DNA of 64,000 nt from Paraburkholderia atlantica (GTDB lineage: Bacteria > Pseudomonadota > Gammaproteobacteria > Burkholderiales > Burkholderiaceae), in NCBI RefSeq assembly GCF_009362785.1, contig NZ_WHNQ01000008.1:186001-250000 (forward strand), read 5' to 3'. The position numbers and the translations under genes are program-made. The notes under the pieces are model-generated. The model was not told the origin of the DNA. It did no database searches and was given only the letters and a program-made list of their open reading frames with translations. This document shows positions 1 through 11,201 of this stretch, in pieces. Every line of letters starts with the position of its first letter. Positions within the stretch are counted from its first letter, which is position 1.

Positions 1-179
1 TGATCCGCTTCGCGCGGCCGAAGGGCATCGACTTCCAGTATCTGCTGACGATGCTGCACGACTCGTTCATGTCGCGCCCGAACGTGATCGTCGTGCCGGG
101 CGGCAAGATGGGACTCGCGATGCAGCTGATCTTCACGCCGATGATCCTGCAACTGATCGACCGACGCTCGCGCGCTTGA
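1..179 (+). CDS. cbbP: Phosphoribulokinase, C-terminal end (partial)
   Basis: The window opens inside this gene; the last 58 codons are read from base 3 and end at TGA 177-179. The peptide contains the stretches [10 protein letters not shown] and [18 protein letters not shown], which are typical of the C-terminus of proteobacterial phosphoribulokinase. The enzyme phosphorylates ribulose 5-phosphate to ribulose 1,5-bisphosphate, the CO2 acceptor of Rubisco, in the cytoplasm. It lies 46 bp before cbbT in the same direction, so it belongs to a cbb operon whose beginning (and any Rubisco genes) would be to the left of this window. The catalytic N-terminal part cannot be judged. Confidence 0.88.
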   Translation, partial: IRFARPKGIDFQYLLTMLHDSFMSRPNVIVVPGGKMGLAMQLIFTPMILQLIDRRSRA

Positions 180-225
180 GCGGTACGCGGCCCCTGCAGA
201 CGTTCATTTCGCAAGGAGAGTTTCG

Positions 226-2277
226 ATGAGTGCAGTCGCGCAACCGCTTGACGCACCCGCCACGCGCCCGATGGCCGACGCACTGCGCATGCTCGCGATC
301 GACGCGGTGGAAGCCGCGAAGTCGGGACACCCCGGCATGCCGCTGGGCATGGCCGAGATCGCGGTGGCATTGTGGGACCGGCATCTGAAGCACAGCCCAC
401 GCAATCCCGCGTGGCCCGACCGCGACCGGTTCGTCTTGTCGAACGGACATGGTTCGATGCTGCTGTATGGACTGCTGCATCTGACCGGCTATGACCTGCC
501 GATCGACGAACTGAAACGCTTTCGCCAGTTGCACAGCAAAACGCCGGGGCATCCCGAGGTGGGCGTCACACCCGGCGTCGAGACGACCACCGGGCCGCTC
601 GGCCAAGGGCTCGCGAACGGCGTCGGTATGGCACTCGCCGAGGCGTTGCTCGCGCGCGAGTTCAACCGGCCCGGGCATCGGATCGTCGATCACCGCACCT
701 ACGTGTTCGCCGGCGACGGCTGCCTGATGGAGGGCATCTCGCACGAAGCGGCGTCGCTCGCGGGCACGCTGAAGCTCGACAAGCTGACGGTGCTGTACGA
801 CGACAACGGCATCTCGATCGACGGCCACGTCGCGCAATGGTTCGCCGACGACACGCCCGCGCGCTTCGCCGCCTACGGCTGGCATGTGGTGCGTGAGGTG
901 GACGGCCACGACGTCGATGCGGTCGATCGCGCATTGCACGCGGCGCGCGCGACCGGCCGGCCAACGCTGATCTGCTGCCGCACGGTGATCGGCCAGGGCG
1001 CGCCGTCGAAGGCTGGCACGCACGACGTGCATGGCGCGCCGCTCGGCGCCGACGAGGTGGAACGCACACGCCGCGCGCTCGGCTGGCCGCATCCGCCATT
1101 CGAGATTCCCGACGAGATTCGCGCGAACTTCGACGCGAGCGCGCGCGGTGCCGCTGCGGAAGCCGAATGGCGCGCGCGTTTCGATGCGTATCGCCAGCAC
1201 TATCCGGTGGAGGCCGCCGAATTCGAGCGACGTGTGCAGGGCCGCTTGCCCGCGCATTGGTACGACACGGTTCGCGCGCTGCTGCGCGATGCGGATTGCG
1301 CGGCTGAATCGATCGCGACACGCAAGGCTTCGCAAAAGGCGATCGGCGCGCTCGCGCGCAGCCTGCCGGAACTGCTCGGCGGCTCGGCCGACCTGACCGG
1401 TTCGAACCTGACGGACTGGCCGGGCGCGGTCGACGTGCGCAGCGACGAAAACGGCTTACGCGGCGGCAACTACGTGCACTACGGCGTGCGCGAGTTCGGC
1501 ATGAGCGCGGTGATGAACGGCATCGCGCTACATCGCGGCTATCTGCCGTTCGGCGGCACGTTCCTGACCTTCTCCGACTACGCGCGCAATGCTTTGCGAA
1601 TGGCCGCACTAATGAAGACGCGCTCGATCTTCGTGTTCACGCACGACTCGATCGGCCTCGGCGAAGACGGACCCACACATCAGGCGGTCGAACACGCGGC
1701 GAGCCTCCGGCTGATTCCGGGGCTCGACGTGTGGCGTCCGTGCGATACCGTCGAGACCGCGCAGGCGTGGGTCAGCGCAGTGGAGCGTGAGGGACCGTCG
1801 TGTCTGTTGCTGAGCCGGCAGAACCTGCGCTTCGTCACGCGCTCCGCCGTGCAGATCGCCGCGATTGCGCGGGGCGGATACGTGTTGCGCGACTGGCCCG
1901 ATGAAGAAGGGCAACAGCAACCGGCGCGTGTCGTTCTGATCGCCACCGGCTCGGAAGTGTCGCTCGCGCTCGACGCGATCGCGCCCCTCGCGGCCGCCGG
2001 CATCGCCACGCGCGTCGTATCGATGCCATCGACCACCGCGTTCGACCGGCAACCGCGCGCCTGGCGCGACGCGGTGCTGCCGCCGGGTGTGCCGCGTGTG
2101 GCGATCGAGGCAGGCGTGCGCGCGTTCTGGCGGCAATACGTCGGACTCGACGGCGGCGTGGTCGGCATCGATACGTTCGGCGAGTCGGCCCCGGCCGCCG
2201 CATTGTTCGAGCACTTCGGACTGAACGCGCAGGCGGTGATCGACGCAGCGCGGCGCGTCGCGGACCGCGCACGTTGA
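226..2277 (+). CDS. cbbT: Transketolase of the Calvin-cycle operon
   Basis: 683 aa, the usual transketolase length. It shows the SGHPGMP stretch (residues 33-39), GPLGQG (about 123-128), the thiamine diphosphate motif GDGCLMEG (163-170) and GEDGPTHQ (about 479-486) of the pyrimidine-binding domain. The enzyme moves two-carbon units between sugar phosphates to regenerate ribulose 5-phosphate. The ATG at 226 has an AAGGAGAG ribosome site about 6 bases upstream. It sits between cbbP and cbbA on the same strand with short gaps, which assigns it to carbon fixation rather than being a stand-alone pentose-phosphate copy. A housekeeping tktA elsewhere is expected but not visible. Confidence 0.95.
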   Translation: MSAVAQPLDAPATRPMADALRMLAIDAVEAAKSGHPGMPLGMAEIAVALWDRHLKHSPRNPAWPDRDRFVLSNGHGSMLLYGLLHLTGYDLPIDELKRFRQLHSKTPGHPEVGVTPGVETTTGPLGQGLANGVGMALAEALLAREFNRPGHRIVDHRTYVFAGDGCLMEGISHEAASLAGTLKLDKLTVLYDDNGISIDGHVAQWFADDTPARFAAYGWHVVREVDGHDVDAVDRALHAARATGRPTLICCRTVIGQGAPSKAGTHDVHGAPLGADEVERTRRALGWPHPPFEIPDEIRANFDASARGAAAEAEWRARFDAYRQHYPVEAAEFERRVQGRLPAHWYDTVRALLRDADCAAESIATRKASQKAIGALARSLPELLGGSADLTGSNLTDWPGAVDVRSDENGLRGGNYVHYGVREFGMSAVMNGIALHRGYLPFGGTFLTFSDYARNALRMAALMKTRSIFVFTHDSIGLGEDGPTHQAVEHAASLRLIPGLDVWRPCDTVETAQAWVSAVEREGPSCLLLSRQNLRFVTRSAVQIAAIARGGYVLRDWPDEEGQQQPARVVLIATGSEVSLALDAIAPLAAAGIATRVVSMPSTTAFDRQPRAWRDAVLPPGVPRVAIEAGVRAFWRQYVGLDGGVVGIDTFGESAPAAALFEHFGLNAQAVIDAARRVADRAR

Positions 2278-2321
2278 GCACGCCGCTCGACAAGATTTCA
2301 TTTCATATCGAGGAGCACGCA

Positions 2322-3359
2322 ATGGCCTTTATCACCCTGCGGCAACTGCTGGATCACGCGGCCGAACACGACTACGGCGTGCCCGCGTTCAACGTCAACA
2401 ACATGGAGCAGATTCACGCGATCATGCGCGCGGCCGAGGCCACCGATAGCCCGGTGATCCTGCAGGCGTCGGCCGGCGCGCGCAAGTACGCGGGCGAGCC
2501 GTATCTGCGCCATCTGGTGCTCGCCGCGCTAGAAGCGCACCCGGACATTCCGCTGGTGCTGCATCAGGATCACGGCGCGAGCCCCGCGGTGTGTCAGCAG
2601 GCGATCCGCTCGGGCTTCACGTCGGTGATGATGGACGGCTCGCTGCTGCCCGACCAGAAAACGCCCGCCGCGTACGACTACAACGTTGACGTGAGCCGGC
2701 GCGTGGTGGACGCCGCGCATGCGGTCGGCGTGTCGGTGGAGGGCGAGCTGGGCTGTCTCGGCTCGCTGGAAACCGGCACGGCGGGCGAAGAGGACGGCGT
2801 CGGCGCGGAGGGCAAGCTGACGCGCGAGCACCTGCTGACCGACCCGGACGAAGCGCGGCGCTTCGTCGAAGCGACCGGCGTCGATGCGCTCGCGATCGCG
2901 ATCGGTACTTCGCACGGCGCGTACAAGTTCAGCCGCGAGCCGACCGGTGACATCCTCGCGATCGACCGGATCGCCTCCATTCATTCGCGGATTCCCGACA
3001 CGCATCTGGTGATGCATGGCTCGTCGTCGGTGCCGCAGGAGTGGCTCGCGGTGATCCGGGAGTACGGCGGCGAAATTCCGACCACCTACGGCGTGCCCGT
3101 CGACGAAATCCGCCGCGGTATCGCGCACGGCGTGCGCAAGGTCAATATCGACACCGACATCCGTCTCGCGATGAGCGGCGCGATGCGTAAATCGCTCGCC
3201 AATGCGCGCTCGGAGTTCGATCCGCGCGCGGCCCTGAAGGCCGCCACCGCCGCGGCTAGCGCGATCTGCATCGAGCGTTTCGAGGCGTTCGGTTGCGCGG
3301 GGCAGGCGGCGCGCATCAAGCCGTTGCCGCTCGACACGATGGCGAGCCGCTATCACTGA
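2322..3359 (+). CDS. cbbA: Class II fructose-bisphosphate aldolase, Calvin-cycle type
   Basis: 345 aa. Zinc-site residues are visible in HQDHG (81-85), with DGSLLP (near 105), GTSHGAYK (near 194) and NIDTD (near 274), all class II aldolase signatures. It condenses glyceraldehyde 3-phosphate and dihydroxyacetone phosphate to fructose 1,6-bisphosphate, and in the Calvin cycle also makes sedoheptulose bisphosphate. An in-frame ATG at 2274 overlaps the end of cbbT; the ATG at 2322 was preferred because it has a GAGGAGC ribosome site and starts the conserved [10 protein letters not shown] sequence. It is followed by rpe after 22 bp, consistent with one operon. Confidence 0.94.
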   Translation: MAFITLRQLLDHAAEHDYGVPAFNVNNMEQIHAIMRAAEATDSPVILQASAGARKYAGEPYLRHLVLAALEAHPDIPLVLHQDHGASPAVCQQAIRSGFTSVMMDGSLLPDQKTPAAYDYNVDVSRRVVDAAHAVGVSVEGELGCLGSLETGTAGEEDGVGAEGKLTREHLLTDPDEARRFVEATGVDALAIAIGTSHGAYKFSREPTGDILAIDRIASIHSRIPDTHLVMHGSSSVPQEWLAVIREYGGEIPTTYGVPVDEIRRGIAHGVRKVNIDTDIRLAMSGAMRKSLANARSEFDPRAALKAATAAASAICIERFEAFGCAGQAARIKPLPLDTMASRYH

Positions 3360-3381
3360 CGCCACTGGTACGGAGAACGCA

Positions 3382-4089
3382 ATGCGCGAATTCCTGATTG
3401 CTCCGTCGCTGCTGTCGGCGGATTTTGCCCGGCTCGCCGACGAGATACGCGACGTGACCGTGGCCGGCGCGGACTGGATTCATCTGGACGTGATGGACAA
3501 CCACTACGTGCCGAACCTGACCGTAGGGCCACTCGTGTGCTCGGCGATCCGGCCGTACACGTCGCTGCCTTTCGACGTGCATCTGATGACCACGCCGGTC
3601 GATCCGCTGGTGTCGGCGTTTGCCGAGGCCGGCGCGAACCTGATCAGTTTTCATCCGGAGGCGACGCTGCATGTGCATCGGACCATCGAGCTGATCCGCT
3701 CGCATGGCGCACGCGCTGGGCTCGCGCTGAATCCGGCGACGCCGCTCACGGTCCTCGATCATGTGCTGGAGATGCTCGACGTCGTGCTGGTGATGTCGGT
3801 GAATCCGGGCTTCGGCGGCCAGGCGTTCATTACCGAAACGCTCGATAAGCTGCGGCTGCTGCGCGAGCGCGTCGATACGACGATGCAGCGCACCGGGCGG
3901 CCGTTGCTGATCGAGGTGGACGGCGGCGTGAAGGCGTCGAACATCGCGCGTGTCGCCACGGCGGGCGCGGATGTGTTCGTCGCGGGATCGGCCGTGTTCG
4001 GCGCGAGCGATCGCGCGCAGGCGATTCGCGGCATGCGCGGCGAACTGGCTACCGTCGACGAACATGCGGGTGTGGCCGCCATGCAGTGA
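3382..4089 (+). CDS. rpe: Ribulose-phosphate 3-epimerase
   Basis: 235 aa TIM-barrel protein. HLDVMDNHYVPN (34-45) carries metal-binding His and Asp residues, MSVNPGFGGQ (about 138-147) is the phosphate-loop signature, and EVDGGVK (near 178) supplies the second catalytic Asp. It interconverts xylulose 5-phosphate and ribulose 5-phosphate, feeding phosphoribulokinase. A GGAGAACGC site precedes the ATG at 3382. As the last gene of the cbbP-T-A-E block it would be called cbbE; it ends 13 bp from the convergent gene at 4103, so the cbb operon stops here. Confidence 0.93.
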   Translation: MREFLIAPSLLSADFARLADEIRDVTVAGADWIHLDVMDNHYVPNLTVGPLVCSAIRPYTSLPFDVHLMTTPVDPLVSAFAEAGANLISFHPEATLHVHRTIELIRSHGARAGLALNPATPLTVLDHVLEMLDVVLVMSVNPGFGGQAFITETLDKLRLLRERVDTTMQRTGRPLLIEVDGGVKASNIARVATAGADVFVAGSAVFGASDRAQAIRGMRGELATVDEHAGVAAMQ

Positions 4090-4102
4090 CGGCGCGGCGG
4101 GT

Positions 4103-5485
4103 TCAGCGCTTCTTCATCGTCTCGCCGGGTCCGCACCAGACGCTGAGATCTTCTTCAGGCCGGTCGACCGCGCAGCCCCAGTCGAGCGGCTGATCCTGAT
4201 CGAAGCGCTTGCCGAGCCGCCACGCGATTTCCGCGCGGGCAAGTTGCACGCCCATATAGAACGCGTGGCCGCCGTCGGTTTCGAGGTTCAGCTGTGGGTA
4301 CAGCGCGAACGGATCGTCGCCGCGTCGATGGCCGTCGCGGTTGTACACGTGAATGCCGTCGGCGCTGATCTGCACGCGGAAATTCGGATCACGCACGGCG
4401 CGCGCGAATTCGTCGATTTCTTCGGCGCTGTACGGAAACGGCCTTTTCGCATGGACCGTTGCAAGCTCGGTGCTGATGCCCTTGGGCAGCACTTGCGCAT
4501 CGCGTGCGGCATGCATCACGCGGCGCGCGACATCGGCTTCGCGCAGCGCGCGCCGCGCGTGCAGGCTCACCGACGTCGTCAGCACCGCGCCAACGCGCAA
4601 TTCCGCCGCCATGCCGAGCAGCACCGCATTGATGCCGCTCGTGTCGGCCTCGGTCAACTCGGTCACGTTGCCGATGCCCATCATGATCGCGATGTCGGGA
4701 TAGCGCTCGCGCAAACGCACATAGCGCGCAATCGACGTGGCCAGCCCGAACGGAATCGGATCGAGAATCGGATCGGCGAAAAACGCGCGGCCGCGCGCGG
4801 AGAGCGCGTCGATCGCGACGTCGAGCGAGGCTGTGTCAGCGGGTTCACGCGCGACGAGGATCGGCGTCGACGGCACTTCGTCGGCGATCCATAGCGTGTC
4901 GACGTTCAGGCTCATCAGATAGTCGGCGCCGGCGCGGCCGCCGCGCAGCAGTTCGTCGTTACGCATCGAATCGACGCTGACGCGATAGCCTTCGGCCTTT
5001 AGCCGGCGCACCGCGTCTTCGAGATGCGGAAACGGCGTATCCGGCAGACAGCCGATGTCGATCACGTCCGCGCCCTGGGCCGCATACTCGCGCGCCCTTG
5101 CCGCGATGCCGTCGAGGTCGAGCCGCGGCGCATCGACGATCTCCGCGAAAATCTCCGTGTCGTAACGGCTCAGGTCGAACGGCTTCGCCTTGTGGCCGAA
5201 AAACTGCGGCAAATCCTTGACCTCCTCGGGACCGCGTTCGAACGGCACGCCGAAGTGCGCGCTCAGCGCGTCGAGATCGCCGCGGCAGCGGCCCGGCACG
5301 ATCACGCGCTGCGCGGCGAGCGGCGTAGGCAAGCGGCGCTGGATCATGTCGGCGGTCATCAACGCGGCGACCTGCAGGCCGATTTCGCGCACCTCCCAAC
5401 TGAACGGCGCCGGCGCCATGCCGTCGAGCACCCGCCGCAGGCTCGGTTCGGCAAGCCGGCCGGTCAGGAAGAGGATGTGGTCCAT
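4103..5485 (-). CDS. Dihydropteroate synthase-like protein of the H4MPT cluster (DUF6513 type)
   Basis: 460 aa counted from the ATG at 5485 (MDHILFLTGRLAEP). The central part (roughly residues 140-350) resembles the pterin-binding TIM barrel of dihydropteroate synthases, with GADVIDIGCLPDT and a YRVSVDSMRND stretch, flanked by extra N- and C-terminal domains. Proteins of this kind are found with methanopterin genes in methylotrophs, and the usual assumption is a role in cofactor synthesis; the reaction is not established from sequence. Its start overlaps the end of the flavoprotein gene dmrB by 22 bp, so the two are translationally coupled and read leftwards from the regulator at 6081-8144. 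An upstream in-frame ATG at 5623 lies inside dmrB and was rejected. Confidence 0.8.
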   Translation of the reverse strand: MDHILFLTGRLAEPSLRRVLDGMAPAPFSWEVREIGLQVAALMTADMIQRRLPTPLAAQRVIVPGRCRGDLDALSAHFGVPFERGPEEVKDLPQFFGHKAKPFDLSRYDTEIFAEIVDAPRLDLDGIAARAREYAAQGADVIDIGCLPDTPFPHLEDAVRRLKAEGYRVSVDSMRNDELLRGGRAGADYLMSLNVDTLWIADEVPSTPILVAREPADTASLDVAIDALSARGRAFFADPILDPIPFGLATSIARYVRLRERYPDIAIMMGIGNVTELTEADTSGINAVLLGMAAELRVGAVLTTSVSLHARRALREADVARRVMHAARDAQVLPKGISTELATVHAKRPFPYSAEEIDEFARAVRDPNFRVQISADGIHVYNRDGHRRGDDPFALYPQLNLETDGGHAFYMGVQLARAEIAWRLGKRFDQDQPLDWGCAVDRPEEDLSVWCGPGETMKKR

Positions 5486-6080
5486 GCGAGATCGAGGGTC
5501 GCGAGGCGATGGGCGAGCGCCGCTTCGAGTTCGTCGAGCGAGCGCGCGAGCGTCGTGTATTCGAAGCGTGCCAGACGCTCGACGTTGTCGAGTTCGATCG
5601 CCCGTGGCCGCAGTTCGACCCATTCGTCCGGGCTATGCGTGATCACGCTCGGTTCGGTGTCGCACGCAAAGACGATGCCGGGGATGCATTGCTTGCCGGC
5701 CTGCGCGTACATGTTGGTCGGCAAGGTATCGGAGATGCCGTACGCGCATTTGGCGACCGTGTTGCTGGTGGCGGGCGCGATCACGACCGTGTGATAGACG
5801 CCGTGATACAGCATGCCCACCGGCACGCCGCTCGCGCTGTTGTCACGCAGCACGCGGAACTGTTCGCGCAGCTTGTCGAGCGACCAGCCGTACAGCGGCA
5901 GCACTTCCTCGGCCGCCGCCGACAGAAACAGATCGACGCGCGGCAAGCGCCGCGCGAGCGCGATCGACTCTTCGAGCATGTGACCGGAGCCGGTCACGCA
6001 CCACGCGAAGCGCGCATCCGGCTTGAAGTCGGCGAGATCGCGGGCGGCCTTGGGCGCTGACTCGTTGGCTGACGACTGGG

Positions 6081-6084
<4 letters not shown>
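5464..6084 (-). CDS. dmrB: Flavoprotein, probable dihydromethanopterin reductase
   Basis: 206 aa. The ARFAWCVTGSGHML stretch near residue 24 and the later VIAPATSNTVAKCAYGISDT segment are typical of the FMN-binding flavoprotein fold (archaeoflavoprotein/DmrB group). Members of this group reduce dihydromethanopterin to H4MPT, the last step of cofactor synthesis, and a Burkholderia representative is known. The start ATG at 6084 overlaps the stop of the upstream regulator gene (ATGA), and its 3' end overlaps the DHPS-like gene. Identification rests on fold-level similarity and context, so a different FMN reductase or decarboxylase role cannot be excluded. Confidence 0.75.
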
Positions 6085-8144
<2,060 letters not shown>

Positions 8145-8529
8145 GGGATTCGTCTCCGTTGCGTCATTTCGGAAGCGTGACTGCTTTGCACGCTGCGAAT
8201 GGCGCTTTATCAAGCCTGTCTGCCCTTGGTGCGGCGGATTCTTGGTCCGTCTGCTCCCTCGCGACCGGCCCTGCTACGAGGCGGGTATTTAAAACTGTAC
8301 GCCCGATGCAAGATTGGTTCAACAGAAAGTGACTGTGGGTTTACCTCACCGTGCCCGGAACTTGCTTTTCTCGATGCGCGATGCGTTGTACGTTTTGCAG
8401 ATTGCATGCCTGTCGCAGCTTCGGAACAGAGTGTGCCGCGCGTCGCTCAGTTCTGCTGCTCAACTGTTGCACCGTTTGCTCTTCATCAAAGCTTGTTCAA
8501 TCTTGGGCCGCGCCGCGGCGGAGACCATC
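8145..8529. promoter_or_regulatory. Divergent promoter region between the sigma54 activator and the folB-like gene
   Basis: 385 bases with no convincing gene; start codons of two divergent genes lie at its ends. It must carry promoters in both directions. A GTGACTGTG box (8329-8337) resembles GTGACA boxes seen upstream of xoxF and of the moxR-like gene. A GG-N10-GC pattern on the minus strand (8411-8396) is listed separately. A weaker plus-strand GG-N10-GC pattern begins at 8422. Confidence 0.5.
8396..8411 (-). promoter_or_regulatory. Candidate sigma54 promoter for the activator operon
   Basis: Read on the minus strand from 8411: AGGCATG, four bases, CTGCA. This keeps the GG/GC pair with ten bases between, compared with the consensus TGGCAC(G)-N4-TTGCW. 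It would start transcription about 240 bases before the ATG at 8144, allowing the activator to control its own operon. This is pattern matching by eye only. Confidence 0.3.
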
Positions 8530-9036
8530 ATGGATCGTATCGATACTGTTCGCCTTGCCGCATTTTCCAGCCTCGGCGGCAATCCCGGCTCGCAAGCCGG
8601 CGCGTTGCCCGAGCGCCTCGACATCGTGTTCATCGAGAACTTCATCGGCCAGACGGTCATCGGTATCGACAGCAGCGAGTTGCATGTTGCGCAACCGGTG
8701 CGCGTGAATCTGGCGATCGGCGTGCCCGCGATCCGCGCGTGCGCGACGGACCGGATCGAAGATACGGTCAACTATGCGGCCGTGCGCGAGGCGCTGCTCG
8801 AGCTATTCGCGTCGCATCGCGTGCGGCTGCTGGAGGCGCTTGCCGAGACGATCGCGCAACTGCTGATCGCCGACTTCGGCGCGCACTGGGTGCGCGTGTC
8901 GCTTGCAAAGCCGGCCAAGTTCGCCGACCTCGCGGCCGTCGGCGTGCAGATCGAGCGGCGTCGCGGCGATGGCCCAACGGCCGCCATGGGTCTCGCGAGT
9001 TACGCGTCGCTGGGCAAGGGGCTGGTGCCGAATTGA
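8530..9036 (+). CDS. Dihydroneopterin aldolase-like protein (FolB family)
   Basis: 168 aa from the ATG at 8530. The segment LDIVFIENFIGQTVIGIDSSEL (in two parts) and later RVNLAIGV, DTVNYAAVREALLELF match the FolB/dihydroneopterin aldolase fold, which usually runs to about 120 aa; this copy has about 20 extra residues at the N-terminus and a longer tail. The family cleaves dihydroneopterin to 6-hydroxymethyl-dihydropterin and glycolaldehyde, a shared precursor step of folate and methanopterin. Its place in the H4MPT cluster suggests it serves methanopterin synthesis. It is transcribed alone, divergent from the sigma54 activator, and ends facing the small exported protein gene at 9084. Confidence 0.75.
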   Translation: MDRIDTVRLAAFSSLGGNPGSQAGALPERLDIVFIENFIGQTVIGIDSSELHVAQPVRVNLAIGVPAIRACATDRIEDTVNYAAVREALLELFASHRVRLLEALAETIAQLLIADFGAHWVRVSLAKPAKFADLAAVGVQIERRRGDGPTAAMGLASYASLGKGLVPN

Positions 9037-9050
9037 GGGGGAGAGCCGAG

Positions 9051-9070
9051 CGGGCCGGACGGCCGGCCCG
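9051..9070. terminator. Hairpin between convergent genes
   Basis: An 8-bp inverted repeat, CGGGCCGG (9051-9058) and CCGGCCCG (9063-9070), with a 4-base loop lies between the stop of the folB-like gene and the convergent gene at 9084. There is no strong T-run on either side, so it may be a bidirectional terminator or only an RNA-stabilising structure. Confidence 0.4.
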
Positions 9071-9083
9071 TCTCAAACCGTAG

Positions 9084-9461
9084 TTATTTCGCCACGGTCG
9101 ATGTTTTCTGCGGACCGAGGCCACACGCCTGATACGCGCTCGTTTGCAGCGCGCGGAATTTTTTGGTTTGAGCCTTGGCGTGATCGACGCGGAATTCCGC
9201 GCCGCCTTCGCCGCCGAGCGTCGCGTACTTCGAGAAGGTCGACTGGTCGACGAATTCGTCGTACGGCAACGACGCGGCCATCTTGTCGATCACGCACGAG
9301 CACTTGTAGACGTTCGCGAAATCGTGGCCGTTATCGTCCATGCAGCTAAGCACGTATTCGACGCGGCCCTCGGTCGGATAGTTATAGCCGCCCGCCCACG
9401 CGAGCGGCGCGGCGAGCATCAGCGTGGTAAAGGCGAGAAGCGCGCGACATCTAGTAGTCAT
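9084..9461 (-). CDS. Small exported protein downstream of fae, function unknown
   Basis: 125 aa. The first 23 residues form a signal peptide (hydrophobic LLAFTTLMLAAPLAWA, cleavage after AWA). The mature part has four cysteines (SCMDD, YKCSC, QACGLG), which suggests disulfides or metal/haem-adjacent chemistry in the periplasm. I do not recognise a named family. It lies 137 bp after fae on the same strand, at the end of the H4MPT gene run, and might serve the methanol dehydrogenase system. The ATG at 9461 has an AGAGG site; an ATG at 9482 is less likely. Confidence 0.65.
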   Translation of the reverse strand: MTTRCRALLAFTTLMLAAPLAWAGGYNYPTEGRVEYVLSCMDDNGHDFANVYKCSCVIDKMAASLPYDEFVDQSTFSKYATLGGEGGAEFRVDHAKAQTKKFRALQTSAYQACGLGPQKTSTVAK

Positions 9462-9598
9462 TGAATGCCTCTGCGAGAGCATTGAACCCGCTTCGCGAAC
9501 CGCTGCGCGAGGTGCATGCCTTGCGGCCGCGAGTCGACGGGACGCGCGAGGAGGCGGGGCCGCCGACAGCGCCGCGTCTCCTGCGCTGGCATGCGCCG

Positions 9599-10108
9599 TC
9601 AGTTCGGCGCGAACGGATGCGCGACGCTGCCCTTCTTCGCCACCACCTCGGACGCGGTCGGCTCGCCGCTGACCGCGCGCTTGATGGCCTCGCGCGTCGC
9701 CTGATAGTTGAACTGCTGGATCTTCTTGTCGTCCTCCGCCTGCCAGTGGATGAAGACGCCGACGCAAAGGAACAGATCGTCGGCTTCTTCCTGCGGGATC
9801 GTGCCGTCCTCGACACTGTCGGCCACCGCGAGCGCGACCGCGTGCTGCGCCGGGCCGAACATCTGCACGGCCTGCTTGGCGCCTTTGATCGTCACCTTGT
9901 TGAACAGGATCGTATTGGGCTTCGTGATGAGATTCGGCGCGACGACGGCGAGCAGCGACGTGAAGCCGTCCTTGTTGTTGGTGAGGGCGTTGCAGAACGC
10001 GGTTTCCGCAGCCGAACCTCGCGGTCCGATCAGCAAGTCGATATGCGCGACCTCGTTGCCGTCGCCGACTAGCGACTCCCCGATCATGACGCGGTTGATC
10101 TTGGCCAT
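9599..10108 (-). CDS. fae: Formaldehyde-activating enzyme
   Basis: 169 aa, the standard length. The N-terminal sequence [20 protein letters not shown] with His22 following matches Fae; His22 is the proposed catalytic residue. Fae condenses formaldehyde with H4MPT to methylene-H4MPT in the cytoplasm, the entry point of the H4MPT oxidation pathway. A very strong GGAGGAACAG ribosome site precedes the ATG at 10108, in keeping with Fae being abundant. It lies 185 bp after the citG-like gene, a gap large enough for its own promoter. The downstream small exported protein may be cotranscribed. Confidence 0.96.
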   Translation of the reverse strand: MAKINRVMIGESLVGDGNEVAHIDLLIGPRGSAAETAFCNALTNNKDGFTSLLAVVAPNLITKPNTILFNKVTIKGAKQAVQMFGPAQHAVALAVADSVEDGTIPQEEADDLFLCVGVFIHWQAEDDKKIQQFNYQATREAIKRAVSGEPTASEVVAKKGSVAHPFAPN

Positions 10109-10225
10109 TCTGTTCCTCCAATGAGTAGGTATGGACCTGCTGACGAGGCGCCGCCCGCGATCGTGTCCAGATCAGCATCGCGAGAGCGGTGCGGGATTGC
10201 ACGGCGGTACTAACTAACAGGTTCC

Positions 10226-10241
10226 GTGCCAGTTGTGGCAC
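10226..10241. repeat. GTGCCA-N4-TGGCAC inverted repeat upstream of fae
   Basis: GTGCCA (10226-10231), GTTG, TGGCAC (10236-10241) is a perfect palindrome about 120 bases upstream of fae. It could be a regulator site or a short hairpin that ends or slows readthrough from the citG-like gene. Read on the minus strand it contains a perfect sigma54 -24 box (TGGCACG) but the -12 position has CTGTT, without the needed GC. Confidence 0.4.
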
Positions 10242-10293
10242 CCGGCATGCTGACGCGCCTCCTCGGGTCGTGGACAGTCCAGACGATTCAGGG

Positions 10294-11196
10294 TTAACCG
10301 CGACCTTCGACGCAGCGCGCAACAAATAGCGTGGCCACCGCGAGGTCCGCGCTGGTGCCGGGATTGATCGCGCGGGCCTTCAATTCGAGATCCCAGGCAT
10401 CGAGTTGCGGATCGCTTGCCGAGCGGCGCGCGGCGGGTCGCGTTTCGCGCCAGCGCGCGTGCTGTTCGCGTGCCACGAGCGTGACACTCTGCGCCAGTGC
10501 GAGGCCGTGCTTGCGCACAATGTGAGAGTCGGGCCAGCCGCCGAGGAACGCCAGAAACACGTTGAGCATCGCGATTTCGCCTCGATTGACGGGCGCGGGT
10601 TCGGGCGCTGGGGTCGAGGCTTCGAAGCAGGCCGCGAGGCCGGTGTCGAACAGGTCCGCGAAACCGTTCGCGTACTGCCGCGCGATGCTGTCGCGCCCGC
10701 TGGCGAGCCGCATCGCGTCGCGCAGGCCGATCGTCGGCGGCGCGTGGACCGATTGTTCGGGCGCGTCGCCGAGGCCGCCGGGATTGGCGAGCGCGATCGC
10801 GCGATAGGCGAGCCGCGCGTCTTCGACGTCGAGCCGGCTCAGCACGTCGCCGACGGCCGCGCGCCACGCTTGCGCCGACAGCGGCGGGTCGCCGGTTTCG
10901 TCGAGGGCTGCGGCGAGCGGCGCGACCAGCAGCACGATGCCGAGATTCGTATTGCAGCCGACCGCCGCGCGCGTGCGCGTGACCGCGTCGAGAATGCGCT
11001 GTCCGACACGGGCGCCGCGTGCGAACAGCGCGTCGAGCGACGCGTCCGCGCTGGCGAGGAACTGCGCCGCGTGCATGCCGTGGCCGGGGCTTTGGGTGCT
11101 GACGTTGCCGGGTTTCGGCGTGGTGACGTCGAGCGCGCAGGCTTCGAGGAAGGCCGCGCGCGCCCGCTCGACGGAGATTGGATGAGTGCCGGGCAT
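10294..11196 (-). CDS. Triphosphoribosyl-dephospho-CoA synthase-like protein (CitG/MdcB family) of the H4MPT cluster
   Basis: 300 aa. The motif TTPKPGNVS near the N-terminus and NTNLGIVLL are signatures of the CitG/MdcB family. CitG makes a CoA-derived prosthetic group precursor; in methylotrophs a related gene sits between mch and fae and is thought to act in methanopterin synthesis, though its reaction is not proven. The ATG at 11196 was chosen; a TTG at 11205 that overlaps the upstream stop is an alternative. It follows the ATP-grasp gene almost without gap, so it is part of the leftward operon that includes mch and mtdB. Confidence 0.8.
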   Translation of the reverse strand: MPGTHPISVERARAAFLEACALDVTTPKPGNVSTQSPGHGMHAAQFLASADASLDALFARGARVGQRILDAVTRTRAAVGCNTNLGIVLLVAPLAAALDETGDPPLSAQAWRAAVGDVLSRLDVEDARLAYRAIALANPGGLGDAPEQSVHAPPTIGLRDAMRLASGRDSIARQYANGFADLFDTGLAACFEASTPAPEPAPVNRGEIAMLNVFLAFLGGWPDSHIVRKHGLALAQSVTLVAREQHARWRETRPAARRSASDPQLDAWDLELKARAINPGTSADLAVATLFVARCVEGRG

Positions 11197-11201
11197 CGCG
11201 C

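Noticed and set aside
133..1335. 400-aa minus-strand open frame over cbbT
   Set aside because: It lies antisense to a clear transketolase; Arg/His-rich sequence is typical of GC-rich shadow frames.
10226..10241. sigma54 promoter for fae
   Set aside because: The -24 box TGGCACG is perfect but the -12 box lacks GC at the right spacing; kept only as a palindrome.
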